Positions 1 through 7,881 of a stretch of DNA of 21,889 nucleotides are shown piece after piece. Both the position numbers and the translations under genes were made by a program. The stretch's first letter is position 1. Each line of letters starts with the position of its first letter. The notes beneath the pieces are model-generated. The model was not told the DNA's origin, did no database searches, and was given only the letters and a program-made list of their open reading frames with translations. The stretch is taken from positions 1 to 21,889 of the forward strand of contig JAEYSE010000024.1 in NCBI GenBank assembly GCA_023435025.1. The letters run 5' to 3'. The stretch is from Bacillota bacterium. GTDB taxonomy: Bacteria > Bacillota > Clostridia > Christensenellales > CAG-138.

Positions 1-2
1 GC

Positions 3-371
3 GGGCTTACCGTTTCCTATGTGCCACAGGATACGTCCTTTTTAACTGGCGACGTCATTTCCTACGCCAAGGCCTCGGGTGTGGACGTCAGCCTGTTTTT
101 GACGCTTCTAAGAAAGCTCGATTTTCCCCGCGCGCAATTTGAAAAGGATATGCGCGCCTTCTCTGCCGGGCAAAGAAAAAAGGTGCTGCTGGCGCGTAGT
201 CTGTGCGAGCAGGCGCAACTGTACCTGTGGGACGAACCGCTCAATTACATCGACGTGTTGTCCCGCATGCAGATCGAAAATCTCTTGAAAGAATATGATC
301 CCACCATGCTGTTTGTGGAGCATGACCGCGCGTTTATTGAGGCTGTGGCGACTCGGGTGGTGGAGTTGTAG
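3..371 (+). CDS. ABC-F family ATPase, C-terminal fragment (Lsa/Vga-like ribosomal protection type)
   Basis: The gene runs in from outside the window; the open frame begins at base 3 and ends with TAG at 369-371, so only about 122 C-terminal residues are visible. They hold the end of the second nucleotide-binding domain: a Q-loop-like YVPQD, an ABC signature written FSAGQRKK, Walker B LYLWDEPLNYID with the catalytic Glu, and a switch His in VEHD. The SAGQ..K signature followed by WDEPLNYID is typical of ABC-F proteins of the Lsa/Vga/Sal group, soluble ATPases that act on the ribosome and often give lincosamide, streptogramin A or pleuromutilin resistance. ABC-F proteins have no membrane domain and none is seen here. 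Whether this one protects against antibiotics or has a housekeeping role cannot be told from the fragment. Confidence 0.85.
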   Translation, partial: GLTVSYVPQDTSFLTGDVISYAKASGVDVSLFLTLLRKLDFPRAQFEKDMRAFSAGQRKKVLLARSLCEQAQLYLWDEPLNYIDVLSRMQIENLLKEYDPTMLFVEHDRAFIEAVATRVVEL

Positions 372-386
372 GTAAGGGGATTAACA

Positions 387-420
387 ATCTGGGGGTTCTG
401 CCCCCAGATCCCCGCTTTTT
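387..420 (+). terminator. Probable intrinsic terminator after the ABC-F gene
   Basis: Perfect 9-bp inverted repeat, ATCTGGGGG (387-395) and CCCCCAGAT (401-409), with loop TTCTG, followed by CCCCGC and then five T (416-420). It begins 15 bases after the ABC-F stop codon. The short gap between stem and T-run makes it slightly atypical. Confidence 0.6.
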
Positions 421-633
421 GAGGGCGCAGCGGAAATTTTTCAGGAACCGTTATGATTGAACGACGCAATGATTATGTAGCCCCGCGGGTTACAGGCTCA
501 AGAGCAATGGAATTCCGAAATTCACGTGATTAGCGTGCGTGATAAGCTGAAAACAAAGCTTAGTAGCAGAAATTCAAATTATGAATAAGATGTAAGCAGG
601 AAGCAAGAAGTAAAGGCAATTGGGAGACAGACC

Positions 634-924
634 ATGCAGGAGGAAACAGCCATCAGTCAATGTGCCGATACACTCAGCACGATAGGATGTACAAAAAGCG
701 CTGAACAGCTTGCATTTTGGTCTAATTTGCTTGCTGTTACAATTTCAAAGGGAAAGAGTGCAGATCAATTAAATGTAATAGGGAACTTTATTGTTGGCGT
801 AGGGGGACTCATTCTGACGATTGCTGCACAGCTTCAAATTTGTGAATCAAAGGAAGATAAACTGAAGCAAATTCGTGATTTAAAAACGCAAATTAAAAAA
901 TTGGAAGATAGTTTGCTTGGCTGA
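634..924 (+). CDS. Small hypothetical protein, one hydrophobic helix plus C-terminal coiled coil
   Basis: A 96-residue protein of unknown function. Residues about 1-45 are polar to mixed, with Cys10 and Cys19. Residues about 47-68 form one strongly hydrophobic, glycine-rich segment (IGNFIVGVGGLILTIAAQ). The last 25 residues are Lys/Glu-rich with heptad-like spacing (KLKQIRDLKTQIKKLED) and should form a coiled coil. The ribosome site is weak (GGGAGA about 8 bases before the ATG), and an AGGAGG lies just inside the frame. The gene is more AT-rich than its neighbours and stands alone, convergent with the amidase gene after it. The pattern (short Clostridia protein, 'S.dqlnvignf' helix) faintly recalls small uncharacterised families such as DUF6774, but I cannot confirm this. 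It is probably a real gene, because the composition is protein-like throughout. Confidence 0.6.
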   Translation: MQEETAISQCADTLSTIGCTKSAEQLAFWSNLLAVTISKGKSADQLNVIGNFIVGVGGLILTIAAQLQICESKEDKLKQIRDLKTQIKKLEDSLLG

Positions 925-974
925 TTATTCATGACGAGTTGCGCGCATTTCTGTGAGACCGCAAATCAATTCTT

Positions 975-1757
975 TTAATTTGTCACGGCTTCCGGATCAC
1001 ATGCAAAATACGCGACCAAGCCATTTACTATCCCTTCAGCTAACTTTTGCTGATACGCGGGATCCTGTAACTTCTTTGCATCCGAAGCATTGGATAGAAA
1101 GCCGCATTCCACAATCACGGCCGGTGCAATGCTTTCCCGGAGCACAAAGTAATTTCCGGTGCTGGCTAGCCGTCTGGGGTATTCAATAGAAGCACATAAT
1201 GTCGTTACGATTTGGGTGGCTAAAAGCTCTCCTTGTTTAGAGCCTTCCATATAAAAAACGCGGGGGCCTTTTACAGAGGAGTCCCGGAATTTGTTCATGT
1301 GAATGCTCACAATGACCGATACGTCATCCTCGCGCATAATCTTGCGGCGCATCTGCATATCTGCGCGCTTACTCTTGCCCAATGCATTTTCATCGTTCCG
1401 CGTCATCATGACGCGATAACCCTTCTCGATTAATCCGCTTTCCACAAGCTTGGCAACGGCAAGGTTCAACGGAGATTCCTTAACGCCCCGTACGCCCAGG
1501 GCACCTCCATCCATCCCCCCATGCCCGGCGTCTATTACAACCAATGGGGTCATATTCATTGGAATTCCTCTATGCCTTATCCAAGTGGCGGGCGCCCATT
1601 CACCGGTTAAGGACAGCACGAGCATACTAACCGCGAGGATTATGGCTTCGACTACTATGACCATACGTCCTTTTTCCACTGGCATATCCCCCGTTATCAT
1701 GAAATCTGTATTTATTCCAGCAAAGCACCGAAACCATAAAGCGCCGAGGTCCAACAT
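975..1757 (-). CDS. cwlD: N-acetylmuramoyl-L-alanine amidase, CwlD-like (Amidase_3)
   Basis: Zinc amidase of the Amidase_3 family, which cuts the bond between N-acetylmuramic acid and the stem peptide. The full set of family residues is visible: the first zinc His in DAGHGG, the Glu in VKESPLN, the second His in VSIHMNKF, and the catalytic Glu in VIVECGFLSN. A single hydrophobic segment near the N terminus (VVEAIILAVSMLVLSL) should be a signal anchor that places the enzyme outside the membrane. In spore formers, CwlD prepares cortex peptidoglycan for muramic-delta-lactam formation with PdaA, and a PdaA-like gene lies 50 bp away in the opposite direction, which supports the CwlD assignment. 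The start is uncertain. The longest frame (260 aa) has no ribosome site; ATG at 1664 (229 aa, AAAGGA just upstream, membrane segment directly after the start) matches the usual CwlD length better. Confidence 0.85.
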   Translation of the reverse strand: MLDLGALWFRCFAGINTDFMITGDMPVEKGRMVIVVEAIILAVSMLVLSLTGEWAPATWIRHRGIPMNMTPLVVIDAGHGGMDGGALGVRGVKESPLNLAVAKLVESGLIEKGYRVMMTRNDENALGKSKRADMQMRRKIMREDDVSVIVSIHMNKFRDSSVKGPRVFYMEGSKQGELLATQIVTTLCASIEYPRRLASTGNYFVLRESIAPAVIVECGFLSNASDAKKLQDPAYQQKLAEGIVNGLVAYFACDPEAVTN

Positions 1758-1807
1758 ATACTAAAGATGGTTTTGTCTCTATTTTTATATGAGGCAGGGT
1801 AAAATTC

Positions 1808-2610
1808 ATGCGTACGTTGAGATTTGCTTTTGAGCTAATCAGCATCCTGCTCATTTTAGTTTTATTGGTAGGTGCGAGAACTGTGTATGTACAATGGATA
1901 GCCCCGGGTGCGGTAGAGGCCTATTCACAAGAGTTCCGATGGTACTACCTTCCCCATGCCCAGAACAAACAACCTCATCCTATGGAAAAAGCCAGGTTCT
2001 ATGAAAAGTATAACGTACTATATGCCGGTGCACCCGATGAAAAGATTATTTATTTAACATTTGATGATTGCCCCGAAAATGACAATATATTGGCCATACT
2101 TGATGTGCTGGAAAAACATCAAGCCCCGGCCGCTTTCTTCATGACAAAGCCCTTTATTGAAAATCATCCGGCAACGATCCGCCGGATCATTGAAAGTGGA
2201 TCAATGGTCTGCAACCATACTGCCCGACATGTAAACGTTTCCCAGTTATCTTATGAGAAATTCAAGGCAGAGTTAGAAGGGGTAGAGGAAGCTTATTTTG
2301 AGGCAACAGGGCTACAGCTTCCCAAATACTTCAGGCCGCCACATGGGGCTTTCTCGGAAGCATCGCTTAGCTATACTGAGAGAATGGGATATACTACGGT
2401 ATTTTGGTCCTTTTGCTACCGGGATTGGGATAGCCGGCAGCCCTCCGCAGAAAAAGCCCTTACCGCAATTCTTGAGGTGAAATCATGATGCTCCACTGCC
2501 AATCCGGTACAAATGTGCAGATTCTTGATCGGGCGCTCACTTCTTTATCTGACCTTGGGTACGAGTTTGGGTCGCTGGAGGACATCCAATTAAATCCCCC
2601 AGAGGGCTAG
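1808..2610 (+). pseudogene. pdaA: PdaA-like polysaccharide deacetylase broken by a frameshift
   Basis: The first frame (1808-2488, 226 aa) encodes an N-terminal membrane or signal segment (residues about 8-22) and most of a NodB-type deacetylase: TFDDC (Asp86-Asp87), zinc motif HTARH (His137, His141), FRPPHG (Arg176) and YRDWD. It then stops at TGA 2486-2488. The missing C terminus is readable in another frame from about 2476 to the TAG at 2608-2610: GEIMMLHCQSG followed by LGYEFGSLEDI. That is the family's last motif, with the conserved LH histidine. The change of frame equals loss of one base (or four) near 2473-2484. The first motif also has Cys88 where the family normally has Gly (TFDDG). 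PdaA removes the acetyl group from muramic acid in spore cortex, together with CwlD. As written, the protein would lack its last catalytic motif; a sequencing error cannot be excluded. Confidence 0.75.
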
Positions 2611-2784
2611 CTCTATAAAGCAACCGGCCCATTTTTGGGTTTGTGTCTATGCATCCGATTTACATCCCTGACAGGCAATCAACGCTGGTGCTGTAAAATA
2701 AGCGGGTCTTTTTTATTATTGGAATAACAAGTATCGCATTTTCCTTACATATTATAACAAGATGAATTGGAGGAGGCAAAAAGC

Positions 2785-3861
2785 ATGAGCGCGCAACCTG
2801 TAAATGGACGAATGACAAACGAACAAGTCAATTTACTAAATACGCTTCGAAGGCTCTGGACTGATCATGTTATGTGGACAAGAGCATTCATTTTAAGCAC
2901 GGCGTTTGATTCTGGAGATTTACAGGCCGTTACAAAAGAACTTTTGCGTAATCCCGGGAATTTTGCGAATGTGCTCAGGCAGTTATATGGTGATGAAAAT
3001 GCCAAGCGTTTCGAAAACCTTTTTTCGGATCATCTTCTTATTGCAGCTGAACTGGTGAACGCCTTTAAAAAAGGTGACTCACGTGCTGTTGAAGAACAGC
3101 ATAACAAGTGGTACGCCAACGCCGATATGATTGCCCAGTTTCTATCCGAAATAAACCCGTATTGGCAGAAGTCCGACTGGCAGAATATGCTTTATGACCA
3201 TCTGAATATGACGGAGCATGAAGCGGCACAAATTCTTACTAAGCAATTTGCGGAGAGTATTGCCCAATATAACAAAATAGAGGACCAAGCGCTAAAAATG
3301 GCGGATGCCATGGCTTATGGAATATTCAGGCAGTTCCCTTCGTTGCCTCAAACCCGGCAGCAAGAGGCAACGATGCCGGCCATGGCGCCAACATCAATGG
3401 CTACGCAAGATGAAAACATCTTTGTATACCCGCAGAATTTGGAAGGCGCGCTTATGCTCATTCAGCAGGCTGTTGCTGGTGAAAATGAAGATAGGTTGTT
3501 TTATTCGTTTTTGATTCAAAATGCGCCTACTGAGGAGGATAAAGAAATAATCACAGGAATTAGAGAAAATGAGATTTCGCACAATGGCTGGTTTCGTCAG
3601 CTTTATCAGGAGTTGACGGGTAATCCTGTGCCAGAAATACCTGGAGAAGAGTTTACACCCCCGGAAGACTTTTGTGATGGGTTGGCCAAAGCGTTGCTGG
3701 GAGAGCAGAATGCCGTTACGAAATATCGCAAGATATTGTATGCAATGCAAAACCGCGTTCACATCAATATGCTGACCCAAATAATCACGGATGAGATCCG
3801 GCACGGAATACTATATAGCTACCTCTTTACAAAGAATGGCTGCGGTGTAAACCCGGTCTGA
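2785..3861 (+). CDS. Two-domain helical protein with C-terminal ferritin-like domain
   Basis: A 358-aa protein. The start is ATG 2785, because GGAGGAGG (2769-2776) lies 8 bases before it; the upstream TTG at 2767 overlaps that site. The N-terminal half (about 10-195) is all-helical and His/Trp/Asp-rich (LWTDHVMWTRAFI, SDHLLIAAELVNAFKKGD, HNKWYANADMIAQFL, EINPYW, LYDHLNMTEHEA). It resembles an unnamed Clostridia/Bacilli family sometimes mislabelled acetylglutamate kinase. After a Met/Pro/Thr-rich linker (about 196-213) comes a ferritin-like four-helix region (about 220-355). Its two half-sites of glutamates and ExxH (AGENEDRLFY with ENEISH; LGEQNAVTKY with DEIRH) could bind a di-iron centre as in rubrerythrin-type proteins. 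No signal peptide is seen. An oxygen/peroxide or metal role is an inference. It is a single-gene unit bounded by a strong terminator. Confidence 0.75.
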   Translation: MSAQPVNGRMTNEQVNLLNTLRRLWTDHVMWTRAFILSTAFDSGDLQAVTKELLRNPGNFANVLRQLYGDENAKRFENLFSDHLLIAAELVNAFKKGDSRAVEEQHNKWYANADMIAQFLSEINPYWQKSDWQNMLYDHLNMTEHEAAQILTKQFAESIAQYNKIEDQALKMADAMAYGIFRQFPSLPQTRQQEATMPAMAPTSMATQDENIFVYPQNLEGALMLIQQAVAGENEDRLFYSFLIQNAPTEEDKEIITGIRENEISHNGWFRQLYQELTGNPVPEIPGEEFTPPEDFCDGLAKALLGEQNAVTKYRKILYAMQNRVHINMLTQIITDEIRHGILYSYLFTKNGCGVNPV

Positions 3862-3871
3862 AAGAAAACGA

Positions 3872-3900
3872 AGCCCCGCCACCGTTATGGTGGCGGGGCT
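3872..3900. terminator. Bidirectional terminator between convergent genes
   Basis: Perfect 12-bp stem, AGCCCCGCCACC (3872-3883) and GGTGGCGGGGCT (3889-3900), with loop GTTAT. It lies between the stop codons of the ferritin-like gene (plus) and the response-regulator gene (minus). On the minus strand it is followed by a T-rich tail (TTCGTTTTC), so termination should be strongest for the signalling operon. Confidence 0.85.
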
Positions 3901-3931
3901 ATTAAAAGGACGTTATCTCCATACAATCATG

Positions 3932-4867
3932 TTATACAGAATGTGCGGGCAACGAGCCTGTAGAAACCAACCTTTGGAACTCGCAGAATATGTCTTTTAC
4001 CCACAGGCCCTGGCCGCATTCTTTTTCCATGAGAGTTAAGGCTTCGGCAAGGGAGCCTATGCCCTTTTCATAATAAATATGATCAAAGTGGTTGCAGAGG
4101 CCGACAATATCAATCAACACCCTGTGGTTAGCTGGAAGGGCATGGGGATAGTTTTCAAATTTCAAATTGCTGTGGTGATGAAGAATGATCGCTTGTACGA
4201 TGGGTCGATCAAAATGCGCAAACATTTCGCGGCCCAAGACGGGATGACGCTCTTCCTGCTGGGTAAAGCTTCCCTCTGCGATGTCTGTACTCATGGCTAA
4301 TTGGCCGATGTCCTGGAGATAAACTCCTTTCTTCATCTCCGCAATATCGCTTACAGACAGGTCTAGACGGATTGCCAATTGCTCCGCCAGATAGGCGACC
4401 CGGTGGCATTTTGTTTTCGCAGCAGGATTGCGGTGGCCTAAAGCTGTGCCGAGGCAAAACATAATATCATCAAAGCTTTCACACCGGGAACGCTCTTCCT
4501 GAATAGTCAATAGCGCTTTGATTTTGGTGATAAGCTCTACACGATCAAAGGGCTTAATCAGAAAGTCGGTGGCCCCCGCCTCAATGGCCCGGATTCGGTG
4601 CTGGTCTTCATTTAAAACGGTAAGCACAATAATAGGCATGCTCTTTAGGCTGGGGATGCTGCGTAGTTTTTCGCAAACTTGATAGCCATTTAGCGTGGGC
4701 AGCATGATATCTATAATAGCTAAGTGTGGAGTTTCTTCCGCCGCCAAATGAATGGCTTGCAAGCCATCTGTGGCTTCTAACACTTCATAACCGTATTTTA
4801 TAAGGATTTCCCTTACCAGCTTTAGGCTCAGCAAATCATCCTCAAGAACAAGAATTCTTTTCGACAA
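3932..4867 (-). CDS. Response regulator: receiver plus degenerate HD-GYP-like output domain
   Basis: A 311-aa protein. Residues 1-121 form a complete receiver domain: acidic pocket Glu9-Asp10-Asp11, phospho-acceptor Asp53 (IIDIMLP), Thr83 and Lys105 (IKPFD). Residues about 130-300 follow the layout of an HD-GYP c-di-GMP phosphodiesterase, with an N-terminal His155 in KCHRVAYLAEQLA, an HPVLGREMF-like segment and an ILHHH triplet. However, the defining HD dyad reads Gln185-Asp186 (LQDIGQ instead of LHDIGK), and the GYP region reads NLKFENYP. Metal binding and catalysis are therefore doubtful, and the domain may be a phosphorylation-controlled binding module. The start is TTG 4867, chosen because GAGGAGG lies 8 bases upstream. 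It is the last gene of a three-gene minus-strand operon, 34 bp after the kinase, its likely phosphodonor. Confidence 0.88.
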   Translation of the reverse strand: MSKRILVLEDDLLSLKLVREILIKYGYEVLEATDGLQAIHLAAEETPHLAIIDIMLPTLNGYQVCEKLRSIPSLKSMPIIVLTVLNEDQHRIRAIEAGATDFLIKPFDRVELITKIKALLTIQEERSRCESFDDIMFCLGTALGHRNPAAKTKCHRVAYLAEQLAIRLDLSVSDIAEMKKGVYLQDIGQLAMSTDIAEGSFTQQEERHPVLGREMFAHFDRPIVQAIILHHHSNLKFENYPHALPANHRVLIDIVGLCNHFDHIYYEKGIGSLAEALTLMEKECGQGLWVKDIFCEFQRLVSTGSLPAHSV

Positions 4868-4901
4868 GATAATGCCCTCCTCGTTTTATACTGATCCCAA
4901 A

Positions 4902-6848
4902 CTATTTGAATGGTTCTATCGGAAGCAAAAAGCAGGCGACGGTACCACCACCGGGATTTTCCTCCAGCCAAATGGTGCCCTTGTGCAGTTCAACCAGACT
5001 TTTGCAGATGGAAAGGCCCAAGCCAACACCCCGGTACAGTTTGGTATAGCTGGAGTCGGCTTGCTCAAAAGCCAGAAAAACCTTTTCCCGCATTTCCACG
5101 GGGATCCCGATGCCGTTGTCTGAAACCATAATTTTGATCATATCATCCTGGGATTGAACGGTAATCGTAATACTTCCGCGGGCGGGAGTAAATTTTATTG
5201 CGTTGGAGAAAAGGTTTGTAAGAATTTGCCGGAACTTTTTGGGATCCCAGCAAGGGTCAGGCAGGATTTCTTCGGTTTCGATCACAAAATGAAGTTCCTT
5301 GGCCTGAATTTGAGGCTGAAATAACGCACAAATATCACGAATGGACTTGTTTATATTCATAGGCACAGGCGCCAATTTCTCTACATGCTGATCCAGTTTG
5401 ATCATGTCAAGAATATCGTTGATCAAATCCAAAAGCTGGGTTCCACTTTCAAGGACGTTTTTGAGGAAGTCCTCCTGCTTCTCGTTTAAATCGCCAAAAA
5501 GCTTATCCCGCAGGAGCTGAGAAAAGCCGATGATGGAATTTAAAGGGGTTCGCAGTTCGTGACTCATGTTGGCTAAGAATTGAGATTTATATTTGTTGGC
5601 GGATTGCAGTTCGGTAATGGTATTTGCCAATTGCTCGGTGCGCTCCTTGACCTTATCTTCAAGATGAAGATTATCGTCTTGAAGTTTTTGCGCCATGCTT
5701 AAGAAGCTCTCGGCCAGTTCCTGCAGCTCAAATGGCGCGCTCTTTTCTTGCCAGACCACATCATGCAAATGCACTCCTTTGAACATGATGCTCTTAGCCA
5801 AGTCCTGTAGCTTATATATGGGCCGGGCGATGGAGCGTGATGTCAATTCCACCAGGAACAGAGAAAAGATAAAAATGAGCAGGCCGGTAGCAAATACAAG
5901 CAGCAGGTTATGATTGCTAAATTCGGGGAAAGCATTCAGAGGAGCGCCTACGCCCATATTGCCGACTACCGCACCGGCATGGTTGATAACGGGATCCACC
6001 ACGATCAATGCCGGCCCGCTTAAAAGCGTAATTTTCCCGCTGTAGCGATTACCCGCATCCGTAACCTGCACCAACTGCTTTTCTTGGAGAGTGCCTTTGA
6101 GATAATGAAAATAATCTAAAGATATGTTGGAACTTATACGAATTCCCTTCATGCTGATGGAGAGATAGGTATTTGGTACCCTTTCCGTATAGGTGTCAGG
6201 CAATTCCTGATTGTTGTTAAGTAAAATACCCGCGGAAAGGCAGCCTACGATGTTTTGCGTATTATCAAGGATAGGGCATAGAACGATGTTGAAGAGGGCA
6301 TCCTCCAGTTCGCCCTGCACTGCAATGTTATTTTGATCCACCCCGCTATAAGTGATCAGGGCGTCTTTACGCAGCTGGGGGTTACCCGAGACGATATATT
6401 TTGCGGGCATGATCTCGAAACTGTGCATTGGTTGGCCTTTTTGCGTTAGGGTTGGGAGCAAAGAGGTGAGGAACCATTGGCTGCCGAAAGGATCATTGGT
6501 GCTGCTTAGTACTTGGCCATCAATATCGGTGATCACAAAATAATCGATATTTTTATGGTTTGCTTGCAGCTCCTGAAGGTACCGGTCCAGAACCTGACGG
6601 TTCTTTTCGCGGATCGGCTCATCTAGCTCTTCGCGCAGAGCAGTCTGGCTTAAAAGAACTTCCATTTGGGCACTATCGGCATCGAACACATCCCATGCGG
6701 CCTGAATAGCCACATGCAAGCGATCTGTTACGCTTTTTGTTTCAATTGTTCTGAGTTGAGCGGTAAACATGATGGACAGCAAAACAATAGAAACCAATAT
6801 TACCACGGCAAATATGGAACTGATTCGCGTACGGATATTATTCCTCAT
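4902..6848 (-). CDS. Membrane sensor histidine kinase (Cache-like sensor, HAMP, HisKA, HATPase)
   Basis: A 648-aa orthodox kinase. Near the N terminus is a membrane helix (about residues 10-30), then a roughly 270-residue extracytoplasmic region of Cache type (YFVITDIDGQVLSS in the first half; GAVVGNMGVGAPL closing the second), and a second helix (LLLVFATGLLIFIFSLFLV). HAMP (ARPIYKLQDLAK), a coiled-coil linker and HisKA follow, with phospho-acceptor His430 in SHELRTP, then the ATPase with N box NLFSNAIKF, DNGIGIP and GVGLGLSI. There is no attached receiver, so the adjacent response regulator is the natural partner. I chose ATG 6848: AGAGG lies 9 bases upstream and the start is 13 bp after the regulator stop. 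ATG 6881 would overlap that gene and lacks a ribosome site. A Cache domain suggests a small organic ligand, plausibly the substrate of the glycyl radical operon. Confidence 0.92.
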   Translation of the reverse strand: MRNNIRTRISSIFAVVILVSIVLLSIMFTAQLRTIETKSVTDRLHVAIQAAWDVFDADSAQMEVLLSQTALREELDEPIREKNRQVLDRYLQELQANHKNIDYFVITDIDGQVLSSTNDPFGSQWFLTSLLPTLTQKGQPMHSFEIMPAKYIVSGNPQLRKDALITYSGVDQNNIAVQGELEDALFNIVLCPILDNTQNIVGCLSAGILLNNNQELPDTYTERVPNTYLSISMKGIRISSNISLDYFHYLKGTLQEKQLVQVTDAGNRYSGKITLLSGPALIVVDPVINHAGAVVGNMGVGAPLNAFPEFSNHNLLLVFATGLLIFIFSLFLVELTSRSIARPIYKLQDLAKSIMFKGVHLHDVVWQEKSAPFELQELAESFLSMAQKLQDDNLHLEDKVKERTEQLANTITELQSANKYKSQFLANMSHELRTPLNSIIGFSQLLRDKLFGDLNEKQEDFLKNVLESGTQLLDLINDILDMIKLDQHVEKLAPVPMNINKSIRDICALFQPQIQAKELHFVIETEEILPDPCWDPKKFRQILTNLFSNAIKFTPARGSITITVQSQDDMIKIMVSDNGIGIPVEMREKVFLAFEQADSSYTKLYRGVGLGLSICKSLVELHKGTIWLEENPGGGTVACFLLPIEPFK

Positions 6849-6861
6849 GGAATAGGTACCT

Positions 6862-7584
6862 CTATAAAGCCTGAATTTCATAGAGCGCCAGCTTTGTGCG
6901 GTTGTTTAATTGCAGTTTTCTTAGAATATTACTGATATGAACCTTGGCCGTGTGATCGCTGATAAATAAATTGTTCGCGATTTCCTGGTTGGACATGCCG
7001 ATGCTGACCAAATGCAGAATTTCTTTTTCCCGTTGTGTCAGTTTAGCATAATCTTCTTTTTTTATGGCCGTTCTTTTCTGCAGGGGGATTCCTCCCAGCT
7101 TTATCAGACTTAAGATCATTTCCAAATTAAAAGCAACGATCTGCGTGATTTCCTGAAATTCCTCCGTCGTCATTTCTCCGGACTGAGTAAGCTGTGGGGC
7201 TTCTTCAGAAAAAACGCCTGTATTGTTATCGGATAATTTGACCTTGCCCACAAGCAGATAATAATACGGCTGAGGGACCGTATTGGTTTCCAGACATAGC
7301 CCCAAAGGAATAAAGGCGGCGCTTAAGCCGAAGGGGCAGGTCATAAGCAGGGAGGATGCCTGCTTTTTAACATGCTGAAACGACTGGTCGAAGAAGCATT
7401 GACAAAACGTTTCCTCTTTTACGCATGTCCGGCAATGAGGCATGCCGTAGTTGGAGGGAATCAAAAATCTTGCGCATTCCCCGTCATATAGAGAAACGGA
7501 AAGTCGGTAGTGCTTGGAATATAGATCCTGCAACTGCTGGAGCTTCGCTAAAATATTGGATGAATATTCAGGGGTTTTTCCCAC
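6862..7584 (-). CDS. PocR-type sensory domain / LuxR-type transcription regulator
   Basis: A 240-aa regulator. Residues 1-160 match a PocR ligand-binding domain, seen as LQQLQDLYSKHY, VSLYDGE and a cysteine cluster (Cys51, Cys54, Cys61, Cys63) within PHCRTC...FCQCF, with a further Cys in LLMTCPFG. PocR domains are known from regulators of propanediol and glycyl radical pathways and are thought to sense small hydrocarbon-like ligands. Residues about 178-236 are a LuxR/GerE helix-turn-helix (LTQREKEILHLV, SNQEIANNLFIS, TAKVHISNILRKL). The start is GTG 7584, fixed by AGGAGG 6-7 bases upstream. It is first in a minus-strand operon with the kinase and response regulator and is divergent from the glycyl radical enzyme. 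The shared 297-bp region holds a nested palindrome, so it is the likely direct activator of that operon. Confidence 0.88.
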   Translation of the reverse strand: MGKTPEYSSNILAKLQQLQDLYSKHYRLSVSLYDGECARFLIPSNYGMPHCRTCVKEETFCQCFFDQSFQHVKKQASSLLMTCPFGLSAAFIPLGLCLETNTVPQPYYYLLVGKVKLSDNNTGVFSEEAPQLTQSGEMTTEEFQEITQIVAFNLEMILSLIKLGGIPLQKRTAIKKEDYAKLTQREKEILHLVSIGMSNQEIANNLFISDHTAKVHISNILRKLQLNNRTKLALYEIQAL

Positions 7585-7659
7585 AAATTCCCTCCTAAAG
7601 CCCGTGCGGCACCTACTAGGAACATCTGCCGATTTATGTCGATTTGTATCCCTATAATG

Positions 7660-7687
7660 ATTCTATAATAATTCTGGAAAAAGTGCA
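7660..7687 (-). promoter_or_regulatory. Candidate promoter of the signalling operon
   Basis: Reading the minus strand, TTGCAC (7687-7682) is followed after 17 bases by TAGAAT (7664-7659), about 75 bp before the GTG start of the PocR-LuxR gene. The -35 match is weak and the -10 match is good, so this is only a candidate. Confidence 0.35.
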
Positions 7688-7706
7688 AAAATACCTTTTC
7701 AAAATA

Positions 7707-7719
7707 AATCCAATGGATT
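7707..7719. repeat. Short inverted repeat in the divergent promoter region
   Basis: AATCC (7707-7711), spacer AAT, GGATT (7715-7719). It lies immediately beside the larger palindrome at 7721-7768 and could be an accessory protein-binding half-site pair. Confidence 0.35.
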
Positions 7720-7720
7720 A

Positions 7721-7768
7721 GAAGTCACCCCGTATCTAATGCTAAAGCATTAGTCATAGGGTGTGTTC
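7721..7768. promoter_or_regulatory. 48-bp nested palindrome, candidate operator of the glycyl radical operon
   Basis: The core is a perfect inverted repeat, CTAATGCT AA AGCATTAG (7736-7753). With exactly the same centre (7744.5) there are two further matching arms: CACCC (7726-7730) with GGGTG (7759-7763), and GAA (7721-7723) with TTC (7766-7768). This symmetry argues for a dimeric, possibly multi-contact regulator site. It sits about 137 bp before the glycyl radical enzyme start and about 160 bp before the PocR-LuxR start, so it could serve both directions. A candidate -10 (TATATA, 7843-7848) has no recognisable -35, as expected for an activator-dependent promoter. Binding by PocR-LuxR is an inference. 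Confidence 0.55.
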
Positions 7769-7881
7769 AAAAAAAATCAATCTTTGGTATCATTTCAAAA
7801 TTCCGCAAAATAACCTACGCTAGCATCATATTCAAGCCAGTCTATATAAAACCAATCTATACAACGCGAGGAGGTATTGCC

